Shown here: piece after piece, positions 33,770 to 44,489 of the stretch
Position numbering within the stretch: the stretch's first letter is position 1
Layout of the letters: each line of letters starts with the position of its first letter
Assembly (NCBI RefSeq): GCF_020497125.1
Contig: NC_059087.1
Coordinates: 17,207,925-17,271,924, forward strand
Length of the DNA: 64,000 bases
Direction of reading: 5' to 3'
DNA from: Mauremys mutica
Taxonomy: Eukaryota > Chordata > Testudines > Geoemydidae
Position numbers and translations under genes: made by a program
The notes under the pieces: generated by a model
Seen by the model: the letters and a program-made list of their open reading frames with translations, nothing else
Told to the model about the DNA's origin: nothing
Database searches by the model: none

Positions 33770-33880
33770 CACCCTGGGCTCAATTCTGCTCAGATTTAAG
33801 CCACGGGCAACCACAGTGATGTCAAGATTCAGAAATAATTGATGTCAATGGGCTGCACAAGGTAGAATTTAGCCCCAGTG
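33770..33880. mobile_element. Short fold-back repeat ('GGGCTCAATTCTGCTC' type)
   Basis: GGGCTCAATTCTGCTCAGAT at the left and GTAGAATTTAGCCCC at the right are imperfect inverted arms around ATTGATGTCAATGGGC. It is the same class as at 32.3 and 56.0 kb. Confidence 0.5.
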
Positions 33881-33884
33881 GCTC

Positions 33885-34960
33885 ATCTTTCGTCTTCTTG
33901 AGAAGTAAAATCTTCTGGGGCATTTCTGATTTCACTCCCACTGGCCTTTATACCAGTGTAACGCCCTTAACGTCAGCTGGGAGAAAATGGGGGTTTCTTG
34001 CGATTTCCAGTGCTTGCTTCTGCCAGCCGTGCCAGCAGCACCGCAAGCACGTCCCTTCCTGTGCTGTATTTTGCTTCTGATCCCAGCTAGGTTCTGCAGT
34101 TGCAGAGTCACTTGAAAATGAAAATAAAGGGGGGAAAGTCATTAACAAACATAACATCTGAATGATGAAATTTGCTCCTGGAAATCAAAAACACAATGAA
34201 AATCTCCATTGGTTTCCCCTGTCATCTTTGGAAAGCTGTAGTAGCAGATGCTTTACATTCTCTCTTGGATGAAGGGGGGAAAGCTTGGGTTACTGAAAAA
34301 ACAAGTCAGACTTCAGTCTGAGGAGGAGGCATTAGTAGCTGCTTAGGCTCTCAGAACGGCAACACCTTGAACCCATCACCAGCCAGGACCATGATGGATG
34401 GGCGAGGATAAAGGGCAGCCTCGTTGACCCAGGATGCCTTCCAGTGCCCTCGAAAAGCCAAGAAGAAAAGAGATTCTTATCGCCCCGTGAAAGAACAGAG
34501 GGGAGAATTATCATTAAAATGCCATCCAAATAAAACTAACAAACAGGGGCTTCTCCCTCTCAGCCTCTGCTGCCCCACCCCCGTACTGTACAAGGACTGA
34601 GACAGGGCTGATGGCAAGTTCCACACACACACGAGATGACTGTGACACAAAGAATTTTTATCTTTGAATTAACTTTCCTGAGTCAAGGTCACATCCCTCC
34701 GGTTCAACTTTGGGTTTCTTAGACACTCTTCTTTGAAGATTTAGCAGGATAAGTAATCAGCTAGTCTGGGCATAAATTGTAGATCCATTACAATGCATGG
34801 ACTAGAACATCTGTACCCACATTCTCTACTTATCAAATGAGGCTTTGAAGCTGACAATGAGGCACTTACCAATCAGGTAAACTCAATCAGTCTAGGTCAA
34901 GAAACACCTCTAGAATAGTTAGAACTAATTTAATATGCTTTAGAAATCTATTGTGCAGTG
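33885..34960. other. Unique non-coding sequence
   Basis: No repeat family or exon recognised. Confidence 0.4.
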
Positions 34961-34964
34961 GGGG

Positions 34965-35175
34965 TAGTGTGGCCTAGTGGACAGAGCACTGGACCTGGCT
35001 TCTAGTCCTGGCTCTGCCACTGGCCTAATCGATAACCTTGAGCAAATCACTTCATTTCCTTGTGCCTCTGTTTCCTCACTTGTAAAACGGGAGTAATGAT
35101 TCTGACCTCCTTTGTAAAGCCCTTTGAGAACTACTGATGATGAAGAGCACTGTGTAAGAGCTATGGAAGAATAAA
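34965..35175 (+). mobile_element. MIR-type CORE-SINE
   Basis: The tRNA-like head is GTGGCCTAGTGGACAGAGCA, then TCCTGGCTCTGCCACTGGCC. The core is AGCAAATCACTTCATTTCC, followed by GTAAAACGGGAGTAATGATT and a GCCCTTTGAGAACTACTGAT tail. This is one of the best-preserved MIRs here, directly upstream of a turtle SINE. Confidence 0.8.
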
Positions 35176-35194
35176 TCTTGGATGCAGTTGAAGG

Positions 35195-35364
35195 GAGGAG
35201 GGATAGCTCAGTGGTTTGAGCATTGGCCTCCTAAAACCAGGGTTGGGAGTTCAGTTCCTGAGGGGGCCATTTAGGGATTTGGAGATTGGTCCTGCTTTGA
35301 GCAGGGGGTTGGACTAGATGATCTCTTGAGGTCCCTTCCAACCCTGACATTCTCTGATTATTGT
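35195..35364 (+). mobile_element. Turtle tRNA-derived SINE with CR1 tail (Cry/Pol III SINE type)
   Basis: The head is tRNA-like, with box A GGATAGCTCAGTGGTTTGAG and box B GGGAGTTCAGTTCCTG. The body GGGGGCCATTTAGGGATTTG leads to GCAGGGGGTTGGACTAGATG and GAGGTCCCTTCCAACCC, the CR1-like 3' end. Published work on tortoise Pol III SINEs describes this structure: a tRNA-Lys-related head with a tail shared with turtle CR1. It is a strong marker of cryptodiran turtle DNA. The last bases (TTCTCTGATTATTG) replace the usual TTCTATGATTCTATG. Confidence 0.9.
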
Positions 35365-35369
35365 TAATC

Positions 35370-36030
35370 AGGGGCCAGAGGTCTCAGTCTAGCTTAGCTG
35401 ACCACAATCTTATGTCTGAGTCCTAAGGCGGTGGACTCAAATGTGTCTCATGTCTTGGTTTCATTCCTAAGGCTGTGTCAATGTCAGAGGGGTTCTGCCA
35501 GGAGTTAAAGTAAGGTCCCCCCAGCCTATATTTTGCACCACAGGATCTTGAACTCCCACGTGCACTTTTTAAAAAGAGAAGGAAGGGTTAACCTTGCAGT
35601 CTGGACAGAAGTTCTGGGCCAAATTCAGCCCTGCACGAAGCAGGCTCAGTTCCCGCTCAAGTTCATGAGGGCTGTGCAGGCTTACTTTGCTGCCCAAAAT
35701 GGCGCTACCTCCCGAAGTTAAACAGATTCCAGTCTCCAGGATTCTGTGTGAGATATCGCTGAGCACCCAGTGGGTGGCATGTTCATTGCCAGCCACTAAC
35801 CCATTGCCGGTGACGTACCTTGAGCTGCTGTGATGGATCGGTGGCAGCATAGGAGTAAACAGACCCCCTGATCAGTAGCTAGACTGCCTGCCAGCGGCAC
35901 AGAGAGAGAACTCTGGCCCTACCTCCCCACACCCAGCTGTCTGTCCTTTATTTGTCCCTGGGATGGAGGCAAGTAGACATGTCCTTTTCACTCACATATG
36001 CTATGCAAATTGGAGTTTATGATTATTATT
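35370..36030. other. Unique non-coding sequence
   Basis: A short fold-back arm (TTCTGGGCCAAATTCAGCCC) lies at 35,610-35,650. Otherwise nothing is recognisable. Confidence 0.4.
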
Positions 36031-36037
36031 GTCTTGC

Positions 36038-36148
36038 CTACAGGTCCACCGTGGGGCCCAGGCCCTGTTGCCCTAGGTGCGGCACAGAAATAGAGACACA
36101 CTTATGGTCCCTTCCACAAAGAGTTTACAATCTAAGATTCAAGTAACA
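36038..36148 (-). mobile_element. MIR/L2-type SINE tail, antisense
   Basis: TGGGGCCCAGGCCCTGTTGC, CCTAGGTGCGGCACAGAAAT and AAAGAGTTTACAATCTAAG follow the inverted tail order seen at 25.8 kb. The core is missing. Confidence 0.55.
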
Positions 36149-36234
36149 CACAGGAGTTTCCCACGGCAGCTCCCCCTGGGCTCCTCTGAGCCCCGAGGCT
36201 TGTGGTCCAGCTTAATGTGTGCACATTTCCTAAA

Positions 36235-36430
36235 ATCTGTCTTCCTCTCTCTCTATCACTGCATCTCCTTATGTTCCCAGCGCCTGTCTGCCTTTATCGC
36301 TTCTTACTGTGTTCTCAGGGCCCCTCTCTCTCTCTCTCTCTCACGTGTGGTTCCCAGGGGTTAGTCTCTCTTTCCCTGTTCCCAGAGCCCATCTTTCTTA
36401 ATCTCTTTCTCTCTGCTCCCAGGGCATCAT
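36235..36430. repeat. CT-rich low-complexity tract with loose 60-bp periodicity
   Basis: CT/TC runs alternate about every 55-60 bases with a GTTCCCAGNGCC-like phrase (near 36,275, 36,315, 36,350, 36,380 and 36,417). It looks like an old, diverged minisatellite in CT-rich DNA. The frames crossing it are serine/leucine-rich artefacts. Confidence 0.6.
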
Positions 36431-36434
36431 ACCT

Positions 36435-37324
36435 CTCAATTTCCATGGACAGGCTTTGAAATAAGTACAAATTAGTTGGAAAGCCAACAAGCAGGAATTT
36501 CTATTGACGTATGTGTGTGTGTTACAATCCGGTATCTGTGGTTGGGGAACATCTGGTGCCATGTAATCCAATGTCTCATGAAGCCCTCTGACTCAAATTC
36601 CACCTGTGCACCAGGTTGTTTATTAACCAGACACTCTGACCCATTTGGAAAACAGTACTAGTCCATGGCACAAACCCCAGAGGGAGGGACTCTGCATCCA
36701 GCTGCCCTGGTATTTTGGCTGGGTATTAAACACTCCAAACACAAGAGAGACTTTGGCTCTTTGAGACCAACCCCTCTCCCCAGTGTTGTTTCTAAAATGC
36801 TTGCATCACGCTGATCCCCCAGGACCTTTGGAATTTGCTCTCCAAGTCAACGATGACTTCAAAGGCTTCCAGGAAGCAGGAATAGGGCTGGAGATATTCA
36901 TTCTTAACAAAGGAAATCTCCAGAGTTCCCTCACTGATCTCTCTTCCAACGTGGCTGTCCTCCTACTTTCACCACGTATCAAAGAGCCCCTTCCTCGTCC
37001 ATCCCCACGGTCAAACTGATACGGATGTTGCCCCAGTCCTTCCCCATCGGATTTACTCAAGCCAAGAGTATCCCAAACACTGATACTGCCAAGCAGCCTC
37101 AGCAGCAAAACAATGGAGCAGAGGGTCACCGGATCAAACAGGAGGGGACGCTGGAACAATTCACCGAGCGCTACAAGACAGAAGGCGCAAATATTTCTTT
37201 GCTAAACACATTCAAGTCTAGTAACAGGTGTGAACCCTTCTCTATTTCATGCAGTCTCAAAACTGCCTGGGAGCTGACATGCAATTCTTTGGGTCCAGCA
37301 AACTCTGACCTGTATTGTTTTAAA

Positions 37325-37325
<1 letters not shown>
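36435..37325. other. Unique non-coding sequence
   Basis: The opposed frames of 117 (minus) and 140 codons (plus) between 36,806 and 37,447 match no family, and the second runs into a microsatellite. No feature is called. Confidence 0.4.
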
Positions 37326-37326
<1 letters not shown>

Positions 37327-37358
<32 letters not shown>

Positions 37359-37480
37359 TTCACTCCCTCCTGCCCAGATCTAACCACACACACACACACA
37401 CACCCCACTCCTGCCTGCCCAGATCTACCCTCCCACCACACACATAGACCCCACTCCCTCCTGCCCAGATCTAACCAAAT
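37327..37480. repeat. Compound microsatellite and three-unit minisatellite
   Basis: (TC)n and (AC)n at 37,327-37,358 are followed by three copies of a unit of about 50 bases containing CTCCTGCCCAGATCTA (near 37,367, 37,409 and 37,459), with (AC)n tracts between them. Confidence 0.85.
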
Positions 37481-37484
37481 GACC

Positions 37485-38035
37485 AGTTTAGCCATCAGGG
37501 AACAAACACCACAGTTCACCTACAAACAGTAGCCCCACAAGAAAGGGCTGCTAGGCAAACACTGTGCTGTGCTACCGATGACACAGGCATATTTTTGTCC
37601 CTTCCCAGGCATCCATCATAATAGATTTACAAATACCATGCAAGTCCTTAAGGGGTAGCTCCCCAGCTGCATGGCTGCTTTCCTACCACCACTGGGAGGT
37701 TGTGCCACAAATGTGGCTTCACATCACCTTTTTGGTGTTTTGGCTAAAGGTGTAACTCAGAGCTGCTACAGTTTTCCCAGCCACAACTGTCCCCAAAGAG
37801 CTGTTCTGAGAGTTGGGGATCACCGAAGTACAGTGGCATCCTAGCCATGTCCTTCTGCCCACCCCTCCCGCCTTGCCTGCTGGCACGCCGTAGGTCAGGG
37901 GCTGTAATAGGGGGAGTAGCATAGTGCTGATCGCTAGTGCTCTGCCACCTGGTGATTGCCCTAACACTAGGTGAATCTCCAGGTGGCCGGTTACTCTGGC
38001 TTCCAGCTGCTTGGTGCCACTCCAGCGCATGGATC
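37485..38035. other. Unique non-coding sequence
   Basis: Nothing recognisable. Confidence 0.4.
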
Positions 38036-38039
38036 ATCT

Positions 38040-38510
38040 CTTACTCACTATGGCAAGGTCAACGCCCACTTCCGATCTGCCCATGAGGCCAGTCTCCGTC
38101 GCCCACCTGTAACATTTTCAAATATAGTTCCTTTGTGCTGTGTCCCATGCTGCTCCTCATCCCGGGGAGGTGCCCCCGGTAAGCACCTGCAAAACCAACT
38201 CGTCAGCCTCTGTCAAATCCCTCCTTACCACTCTCCTCTGCTATGACGCCTACACAAAACCTGAGACTAGTTCAGATCTGAAACTACTGTTCATCATGCT
38301 GACCAACACTGCCCCATTGTTTCCTTGTGTTCCCCTGCCTGTATCCATCTGTTGTCTCTTGTCCTATACTTACAACCACTGGCTCTTTGGGGCAGGGACC
38401 GTCTTTTTGTTCTGTCTTTGTACAGCGCCTAGCACAATGGGGTCCCAGGCCATGATTAGGGCTCCTGGATGTGATGGTGATACAAATAAATATTATTATT
38501 TTTGTAAGTG
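38040..38510 (+). mobile_element. L2/MIR-type element 3' part
   Basis: The 3' end has the clear L2/MIR-type tail CTCTTTGGGGCAGGGACCGT, GTACAGCGCCTAGCACAATG and ATAAATATTATTATT. Upstream, about 300 bases (TCAAATCCCTCCTTACCACT, CTGACCAACACTGCCCC) keep the order of a longer old LINE-like sequence found with this tail in reptiles. The 197-codon frame at 38,140-38,733 crosses this repeat and the neighbouring SINE, so it is not a gene. Confidence 0.6.
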
Positions 38511-38600
38511 CAAAGCAGCCAGGAAGTGTGTCAAGGATCTGGCTCTCTGCAAGTTCCCACTTGGATACATTGACTTGCTCTCAGGGATACCTGCTCTCTT

Positions 38601-38775
38601 TCATAGAATCTCAGGGTTGGAAGGGACCTCAGGAGGTCATCTAGTCCAACCCTCTGCTCAAAGCAGGACCAATCCCCAACTCAATCCCCAAATCCCTAAA
38701 TGGTCCCCTCAAGGATTGAACTCGCAACCCTAGGTTTAGCAGGCCAATGCGCAAGACACTGAGCTATCCCTCTCT
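38601..38775 (-). mobile_element. Turtle tRNA-derived SINE with CR1 tail, antisense
   Basis: It begins with the inverted CR1 tail TCATAGAATCTCAGGGTTGG and AAGGGACCTCAGGAGGTC. It passes through CTGCTCAAAGCAGGACCAAT and ends with the inverted tRNA-like head, box B as GGATTGAACTCGCAACCC and box A near ACACTGAGCTATCCC. Nearly full length, and younger-looking than the copy at 35.2 kb because the tail is intact. Confidence 0.92.
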
Positions 38776-38779
38776 TTGC

Positions 38780-39255
38780 TGATGTAGCTCCCACCCCTTG
38801 ATAGACCCGTATTCATGGACAGCTGCATTCCCACCGATGGAGCCTCTCTGTCTCTGGAGGGACTGCACTCTCACCAGCTGATTGGATTCATCATCCAGAT
38901 CAGCACTAGAGGCATTCTTGCCACTGCTGCTTTGGGCTGGTGCTGGGTACTAGTCACCTCAAATTAATGCCTGTAAGAGAAAAATAATCAGAAAAAATTA
39001 TTGGCCCACACCCAGTGGGGTCATCTAAGGCCTGTCCCTACACCTGCCTGCTCCATTTTGGACTAGTACCCAACACTTCCAAGAGATGCCCATTGAAGAT
39101 CAGTAATCGCCTCAGCTATGACTGCGATCCGTGCTCAGGGACACAAACAGGCATGTGAAAACTGTTTCTATTTCCATGGGCAGCCATAGGCTTGCATAAG
39201 TACCTGCACTTTCAAACCCCACTATGCCTGCATAGCTAAACTACCTCCTCAGAGG
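38780..39255. other. Unique non-coding sequence
   Basis: Nothing recognisable. Confidence 0.4.
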
Positions 39256-39263
39256 CACACAAA

Positions 39264-39617
39264 CAGGGCCGCCCAGAGGATTCCGGGGGTCCGGGGTCTT
39301 CGGCGGCGGGGGGCCCTTCCGTTCCGGGACCCGCCGCCAAAGTGCCCCGAAGACCCGCGGCGGGAGCCCCCCGCCGCCGAATTACCGCTGAAGCGGGACC
39401 CGCCGCCCGGTCTTCGGCGGTAATTCGGTGGCGGGTCCCGGAACAGAAGGGGATCGGGGCGGGGCTCAGGGGCTCGGCCGGAGTCTTGGCGCTTGATGCG
39501 CCGAGTCTCCAGGAGAGGGGCGGAGACGGGAGCCTCCGCTCTTCTCTTGGGGGCCCCTGCGGAGCCCGGGGCCCGGGGCAAATTGCCCCCTTTGCTCCCC
39601 CCCTCTGGGTGGCCCTG
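39264..39617. mobile_element. GC-rich hAT-like element, second family, perfect 8-bp target duplication
   Basis: The ends CAGGGCCGCCCAGAGG and CCTCTGGGTGGCCCTG are inverted repeats differing at one of 16 bases. CACACAAA flanks it perfectly at 39,256-39,263 and 39,618-39,625. The 354-bp interior is extremely GC- and CpG-rich and contains inverted words such as CGGCGGTAATTCGG and CCGCCGAATTACCGC. The four overlapping frames of 60-130 codons are arginine/proline/glycine-rich artefacts. Confidence 0.9.
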
Positions 39618-39629
39618 CACACAAATCAC

Positions 39630-40190
39630 ACCCCAGGCCAAAACCTGCTCACTTTACTCAGGAGTTATCCACTAGTGGTACTACTCGAGTAAGCAAGCTG
39701 AGCAGGCATCGATCCCTGATTTGAGGCACAATCCCATTGAATGGTCAGAATCAGCCCTGATAGAAAGTAGGTCTTGTGCCTATTCCCTTCTTTACCAGGC
39801 TTTCTGTACTGCTCTCTGATAAGGCTATTGCATCAAACCTCCAGTTACACTTCATTCATATTATCCCCCCGGGGGAGACTCCTTTCCCTCCCGGGATTTG
39901 AAATACATTCTCTCTGTGCCGATGATTTACAAAGCTCTCTCCCCACCTCTGTTTAGTCTTGCATTTCTGCCTCTCTGAAATCCTACTGTGGATGCATTAA
40001 AACACATCTCCCAAATGTTTCTGTCATAAACAGATATTGCCAACAAAGATTCATTTAATTCATTAAAGAATTACCAGTGCTAAAATCTCCTGCTTTATCC
40101 CTCTGGTGTATCTGTCTCTGCAGTCCAGCCATTTAGATTCCTGTCTATACCTTCCACTGCTTGCAGTTATCACAATCAGCAAATCACCAC
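39630..40190. other. Unique non-coding sequence
   Basis: Nothing recognisable. Confidence 0.4.
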
Positions 40191-40194
40191 CAGG

Positions 40195-40260
40195 AGGTTG
40201 GTGTTGGCATATGAGAGTTTAATTATCTACAATTAAACTCTTATATGCCAACACCAACCT
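40195..40260. repeat. Near-perfect 30-bp inverted repeat (hairpin)
   Basis: The left arm is 40,195-40,224 and the right arm 40,231-40,260, with a 6-base loop ATCTAC. Twenty-nine of 30 positions pair; the one difference is GCATATG against its partner CTTATATGC. The surroundings are unique sequence and no transposon ends or target duplication are visible. Confidence 0.95.
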
Positions 40261-40264
40261 GCGC

Positions 40265-40525
40265 CTACCCTGCAGCAGGCAGCTGTAGGATAAACTGCCC
40301 ACATGGAAAGTTTCTCCCCCCGCCACATTCACTAGAAGTTGGCTAGCCATATACTGTCCAATCCTTTTCCGAAACCTCTTGGCCTCACTGTTACCTTGAG
40401 GCAATGAATTCCTTGCAGGTCAGAGCAGATTTACTGTATGCTGCCAGGGCAGTGTAAGGTAGTAGGAAGTTTGCACGGCTGTATTTCATGCTGGGGACGG
40501 AGTTTCTAAAGCAGCTTGTGATTTG
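40265..40525. other. Unique non-coding sequence
   Basis: Nothing recognisable. Confidence 0.35.
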
Positions 40526-40527
40526 GG

Positions 40528-40670
40528 GGGCCTACGACCTGGTCTACACTGGTCTGTTAGGAGTGTGAAAAAGTTAAGCATAGCTGTGCCGGCAAAAGCC
40601 CTAGTGTAGGCACAGTTTTACCAGCCTCCTTTTTGCCAGTGTAGCTTATTTCCGGTGTAAGTTACACCCG
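40528..40670. mobile_element. Decayed Harbinger-like MITE
   Basis: ACCTGGTCTACACTGGTCTG at the left is the family end also seen at 20.4 and 50.3 kb. Inside, AGCCCTAGTGTAGGCACAG and CCAGTGTAGCTTA resemble degraded inverse copies. The right terminus is not clear. Confidence 0.45.
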
Positions 40671-40674
40671 CAAA

Positions 40675-42230
40675 ACCCCTCATTTGCTGCTATCAGCTGC
40701 ATTTCCACTAGGAGGGTTTGCTGGGAGAACTGTGACAGTCCCGTGACACAGGCCTCCCTTGAGATCGCTTTCAGGGGCTCGGTTTTCAGAACACCTGCCC
40801 CCTTGGGAGACCAGACCCTGTTGGGCACCCACAAATTTAAACACCCCAAGTCACTTGAAAGTCTTGGTCCTTATTGCTCTGGGGCTGTCACTCTCTCTTC
40901 TTTCATGAGCACCAGTCAACTGCATGGGGGGATGGGGGAGGTTAAGCTCTTGACTAAGGGGTTTTTCCGAATCCAGTTAGTCCTTGTCTCATAATTTCAC
41001 AGCTTGGAACCCCTCTCCCCCTCCCCCCAAAACCCCATTCCAGCCAATCCTTCCCTTTGAGCCATACTAGGCACTATATTCCCGAACTGCTTCCCCCGTT
41101 GCCTGTCACCCACTCCTCAGGAACGGGCTCACTGCTGGGATCTATTTGCTCAAGGATGAGATGTTTTCATATCTTGGCAATTCTCCCACTTGCTTTCATC
41201 ACACAGATCCAATGCTGGAGAGCCAGGGTTTGCTGAAAAACTCTTCTGTTGTTGGCTAATTACTGGGCACCTCACTATGACAAACAGAGGCTTTGAAAAG
41301 CTAGTCATCCCTTCCCCAGGCTTGAGCAGTAGTGCATGATGGTCGCGGGGTCATTTGGGGCACATTTTATACCAACCCGTAGTAAAATACAGGACAGAGT
41401 CCTGCAAAAGTGCCATAAACTCCTGTTAAAGCTGGTGGAAACTGAAGGGGCTCAGCACCACTGAGGATCAGGTCCTGTTTATTCTACATTTGATCCATCC
41501 ACACTGGTGATGGCTGAAAACCCATTAGGTTAAATAAACAAAGTCTCTGTTAGAGGAATTTAGAAGGGTCTGATCCTGCAAGGTGCTGAGTGCCTCCTGG
41601 GAGGTGCTGAGCACTTGGAACCCTACCAATGTCAGGGGGAGTCAGAGCCACTCAGTACCTCTCTGGCTCAGGCCCGCCATTAGTAAGTAATGGCACTGCG
41701 ACCGGGAGGCCCTACCTCAGGAACCGCCAGGCAGAGAAAAATGAAACTTCTGCTTTCCTTCTTATGCTGTGTCTGAAGAAGACCTTGTTTCATGCCTACA
41801 TGTGCTGGGCTCCATTCACCACTGCCCTGCAGGCTTGTGTTGCCATGTCCACCGGCGCACAGCCAGTCTGCCAGGCCATGGTGTAGATCATCGCCCCTCC
41901 AGGCCTGCGGAAATCCCCCAGAGCTGTGCCGTCTTTTCTCTGGATATGGGTATCTGGAGCCCACAGAGCTGGGAGACTGCTGGGAGCCAGAGCTGGTACA
42001 CAGGCCTTGGGCCTCTGTTGAGATTGCCGTGGTCTCCAGGGGATCCCTGAGGCTCTGTCCTCACAGCCTTTTCAACAGAAAGCAATGCAAGCGCCTTTCT
42101 CTCCTCCCCAGTCAGGATGCTATGGGGGGCGGGGGGAAGAGATCTGGTGAACATTCCCTCCCTCAGTTTTGGGTTTCTCTGTGGAAGGGGATGAACTGGG
42201 CCAACGTGTGGCCAGCAGTTGAAGAATAGA
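40675..42230. other. Unique non-coding sequence
   Basis: Short fold-back-like words occur at 41,565-41,625 (TGATCCTGCAAGGTGCTGAG). The 145-codon frame at 41,792-42,229 has no recognisable domain and is opposed on the other strand. Confidence 0.4.
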
Positions 42231-42234
42231 CCCC

Positions 42235-42300
42235 TTAGGGCCTGTCTACGGTGTATTTACCAGCTAGTGAAGTGTGGATGTGGGTACAAGTCCAACACAT
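42235..42300. mobile_element. Left end of a Harbinger-like MITE
   Basis: TTAGGGCCTGTCTACGGTGT matches the family end GGNCCTGTCTACACT preceded by TTA. The remainder is lost. Confidence 0.35.
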
Positions 42301-42304
42301 GCTG

Positions 42305-43515
42305 TCAGGATGGTTATTAAATATTGTGAGTCAAGGTGCTGCTTTGATTCAAATCTCTCTCCAATTGCTGTTGGTTTGTTTTCACATTTCCCTTCACTCG
42401 CTCACATCTCTGGGACTACCGGGGGGCTGTCAGCACCTACAGCCGTTTCTTTACGGATTCCAGTTTACTTAAGGAAGACGCAACCCTGGCTTCCCATGGC
42501 TGAGAGGGCAGGAGATTACTGCCCACACACAGAATAAAAGGGCTCCTCAGAGAGTCGTCCGGCTCTGACCAATGGACCAACGTTTCTCTCCCCAAGAAAA
42601 AGAAAAGCAGTTGGCAAGTTGTTCCTTGTTTTTACTGGTGTGCTGAGTGAACCCAAGATCCGGCTGTGATAAGTGGATGCAGAAGGATGTGATAAAAAAG
42701 GTAAGTTCATGACAAGGCTTGAAGTTTACTGTTCGTGGTCAGGGAATCCAGTGATTTATTCCAGGCTCATCGCCTTGGCTTTCCAGGCACTTGCTGGAGA
42801 TCTAACATGAAGCCTGTCCACTTTTAAATACTCATCTCCATGCTGCTAATTAGTGGCTACATCTGGAGAAAGAAATGGCAATACCAATAAACAACAACAC
42901 TAGAGTAGCTCACATTTATAGACCATCTTTTATCTCAAATTTAGCATTCTGTGGCCCACACTATATTCTCCTGGTTCCTCTGAGAAGCCCTAGAGAGAGG
43001 GGTTTGTGGAGCTGTAGCCCCAGAACAGCAGTAGCAGAATGCCGAAGGGGCATATGGAGGCATGCACCAAACAGTGCTATTGGTACTTGCAACAGTGTAG
43101 TGTGTACTTTCCCCGTGCCTGCCCTGGGGCACTAGCACGTATGCAAGGAGCTGGGTTGGGATCTGGTCACACCTTATGCTAGCTGGCCTTGTTCTCATGG
43201 AGCACTGCAGAGGGCTCAGATTGTGCCACTCGTGATGTACAGAATTACAGTCCTCCAAAGAAGGCATTTATTAAACAAAACTACTACAACTACAAACTAA
43301 CAAAACAGACTTCCACACAGCTTGAATTCCAGCTTTGGCCCCGGTGTTTACCAGATAGCACACTCTGTCCAGAACTCTATAGCACGCAGAGACATCTAGT
43401 GGCTGAATAACATATTGTAAGTAAACACATCATTCATTCCAGATTCCGATTGACTTCAGTGGACTTTAGATCAGGCCCTCAGAGTGCTAGTGGCAGCATT
43501 CTGCCTGGTGTATTG
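42305..43515. other. Unique non-coding sequence
   Basis: A short fold-back word (GATTGACTTCAGTGGACTTT) lies at 43,447. Nothing else is recognisable. Confidence 0.4.
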
Positions 43516-43519
43516 GGGG

Positions 43520-43625
43520 TTGCTCATGAGTGCTGGACTGCACGTGCTGGCCAATTATTGTGAGATTGCTCCCAAGTGCTGGAATGAACATGCTGGTTTA
43601 TTATTGTAGGGTTGCTGGTAGTGAT
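43520..43625. repeat. 46-bp tandem duplication
   Basis: Copy 1 begins at 43,520 (TTGCTCATGAGTGCTGGAC), copy 2 at 43,566 (TTGCTCCCAAGTGCTGGAA), and a partial third at 43,612 (TTGCTGGTAGTG). The spacing is exactly 46 bases. Copies are diverged, so the duplication is not recent. Confidence 0.7.
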
Positions 43626-43629
43626 TGTT

Positions 43630-44485
43630 TTAATAGAAAAAAGCACATTGTAAATCTCATTTCAGGTCCCTTGCCATGTTGTACTGGTTCACACGCCACC
43701 TAATTATTTCCGCCAGAACTTTAATACAATTAAATAGGAAAATAATGTAAAAAGCACTGAGCAATTTTAAGAGTATCCCTACTGAGGAATGATTTGGCAG
43801 CCACAGACAGATGGTGTGCCATATCCTTTTCCTGGTGCAAACCCCTTGACCTCAAGCGCCTGTGTCAAAGCATAACTGAGAGGAGTACTGGATCCATTAT
43901 CTTAAAGTTTAAAAAACTGAGCATTTCTAATCTCCTCAATGCAAATGAGAAAAGGTACACGTGACTAGAACACATGTTTCTCCTCAGGAATATGAGTACT
44001 CCACTGCCTGTCCTCCAGAGCAGCTCTCTTAGGAGAGCAAGCTGGGGGGAAGGCCAAAGGGCATGCTGGCGTTTGGAAGGTCTGCGAGAGAAAAGGAGAT
44101 GCTGCGGTGCTGCTATTTGAGAAGCCGGCGAGGTTGCGAGGGGCCATAACGTGGGTGGCCCTTGCCCAGTCCCCTGCTCTGCTCAGCTTCTCAGAATGTG
44201 TTGTAAAAGTTGTTCTCCTTTTCAATGTTTTGGAAGAGACACACCATGGGACATTACATTACACCTGAGAGAGGTTCCCTTTTCTAGCTAAGGTGTTAAA
44301 GGCCCAGCCAGGCAACTCACTTAACTCTCAGCCTTTGCTGACATGCTCCTGGTTGTGAAAGGACCTCCAGGTCCTGTCTGCTCTGAAAATGTCATTTCCT
44401 TTCAAGACAGTGTTGGCAAACAACAGAGCATATGGCTACTAATGGAAAATATACGGTATGCACCATCAGAGGTGTAACTTTCCAG
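43630..44485. other. Unique non-coding sequence
   Basis: Nothing recognisable. Confidence 0.4.
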
Positions 44486-44489
44486 CAAA

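Noticed and set aside
35195..35270. Possible tRNA gene
   Set aside because: The A and B boxes belong to a turtle SINE: the cloverleaf is not maintained and a CR1 tail follows.
36806..37447. Opposed 117- and 140-codon frames
   Set aside because: No recognisable domains, and the plus frame ends in His/Thr runs from the CA microsatellite.
38140..38733. 197-codon open frame, the longest in the window
   Set aside because: It runs through an L2/MIR-type tail and into an antisense turtle SINE. No domain is recognisable, and the peptide simply translates repeat DNA.
39249..39692. Four overlapping frames of 60-130 codons, Arg/Pro/Gly-rich
   Set aside because: They coincide with the 354-bp GC-rich hAT-like element with exact target duplication.
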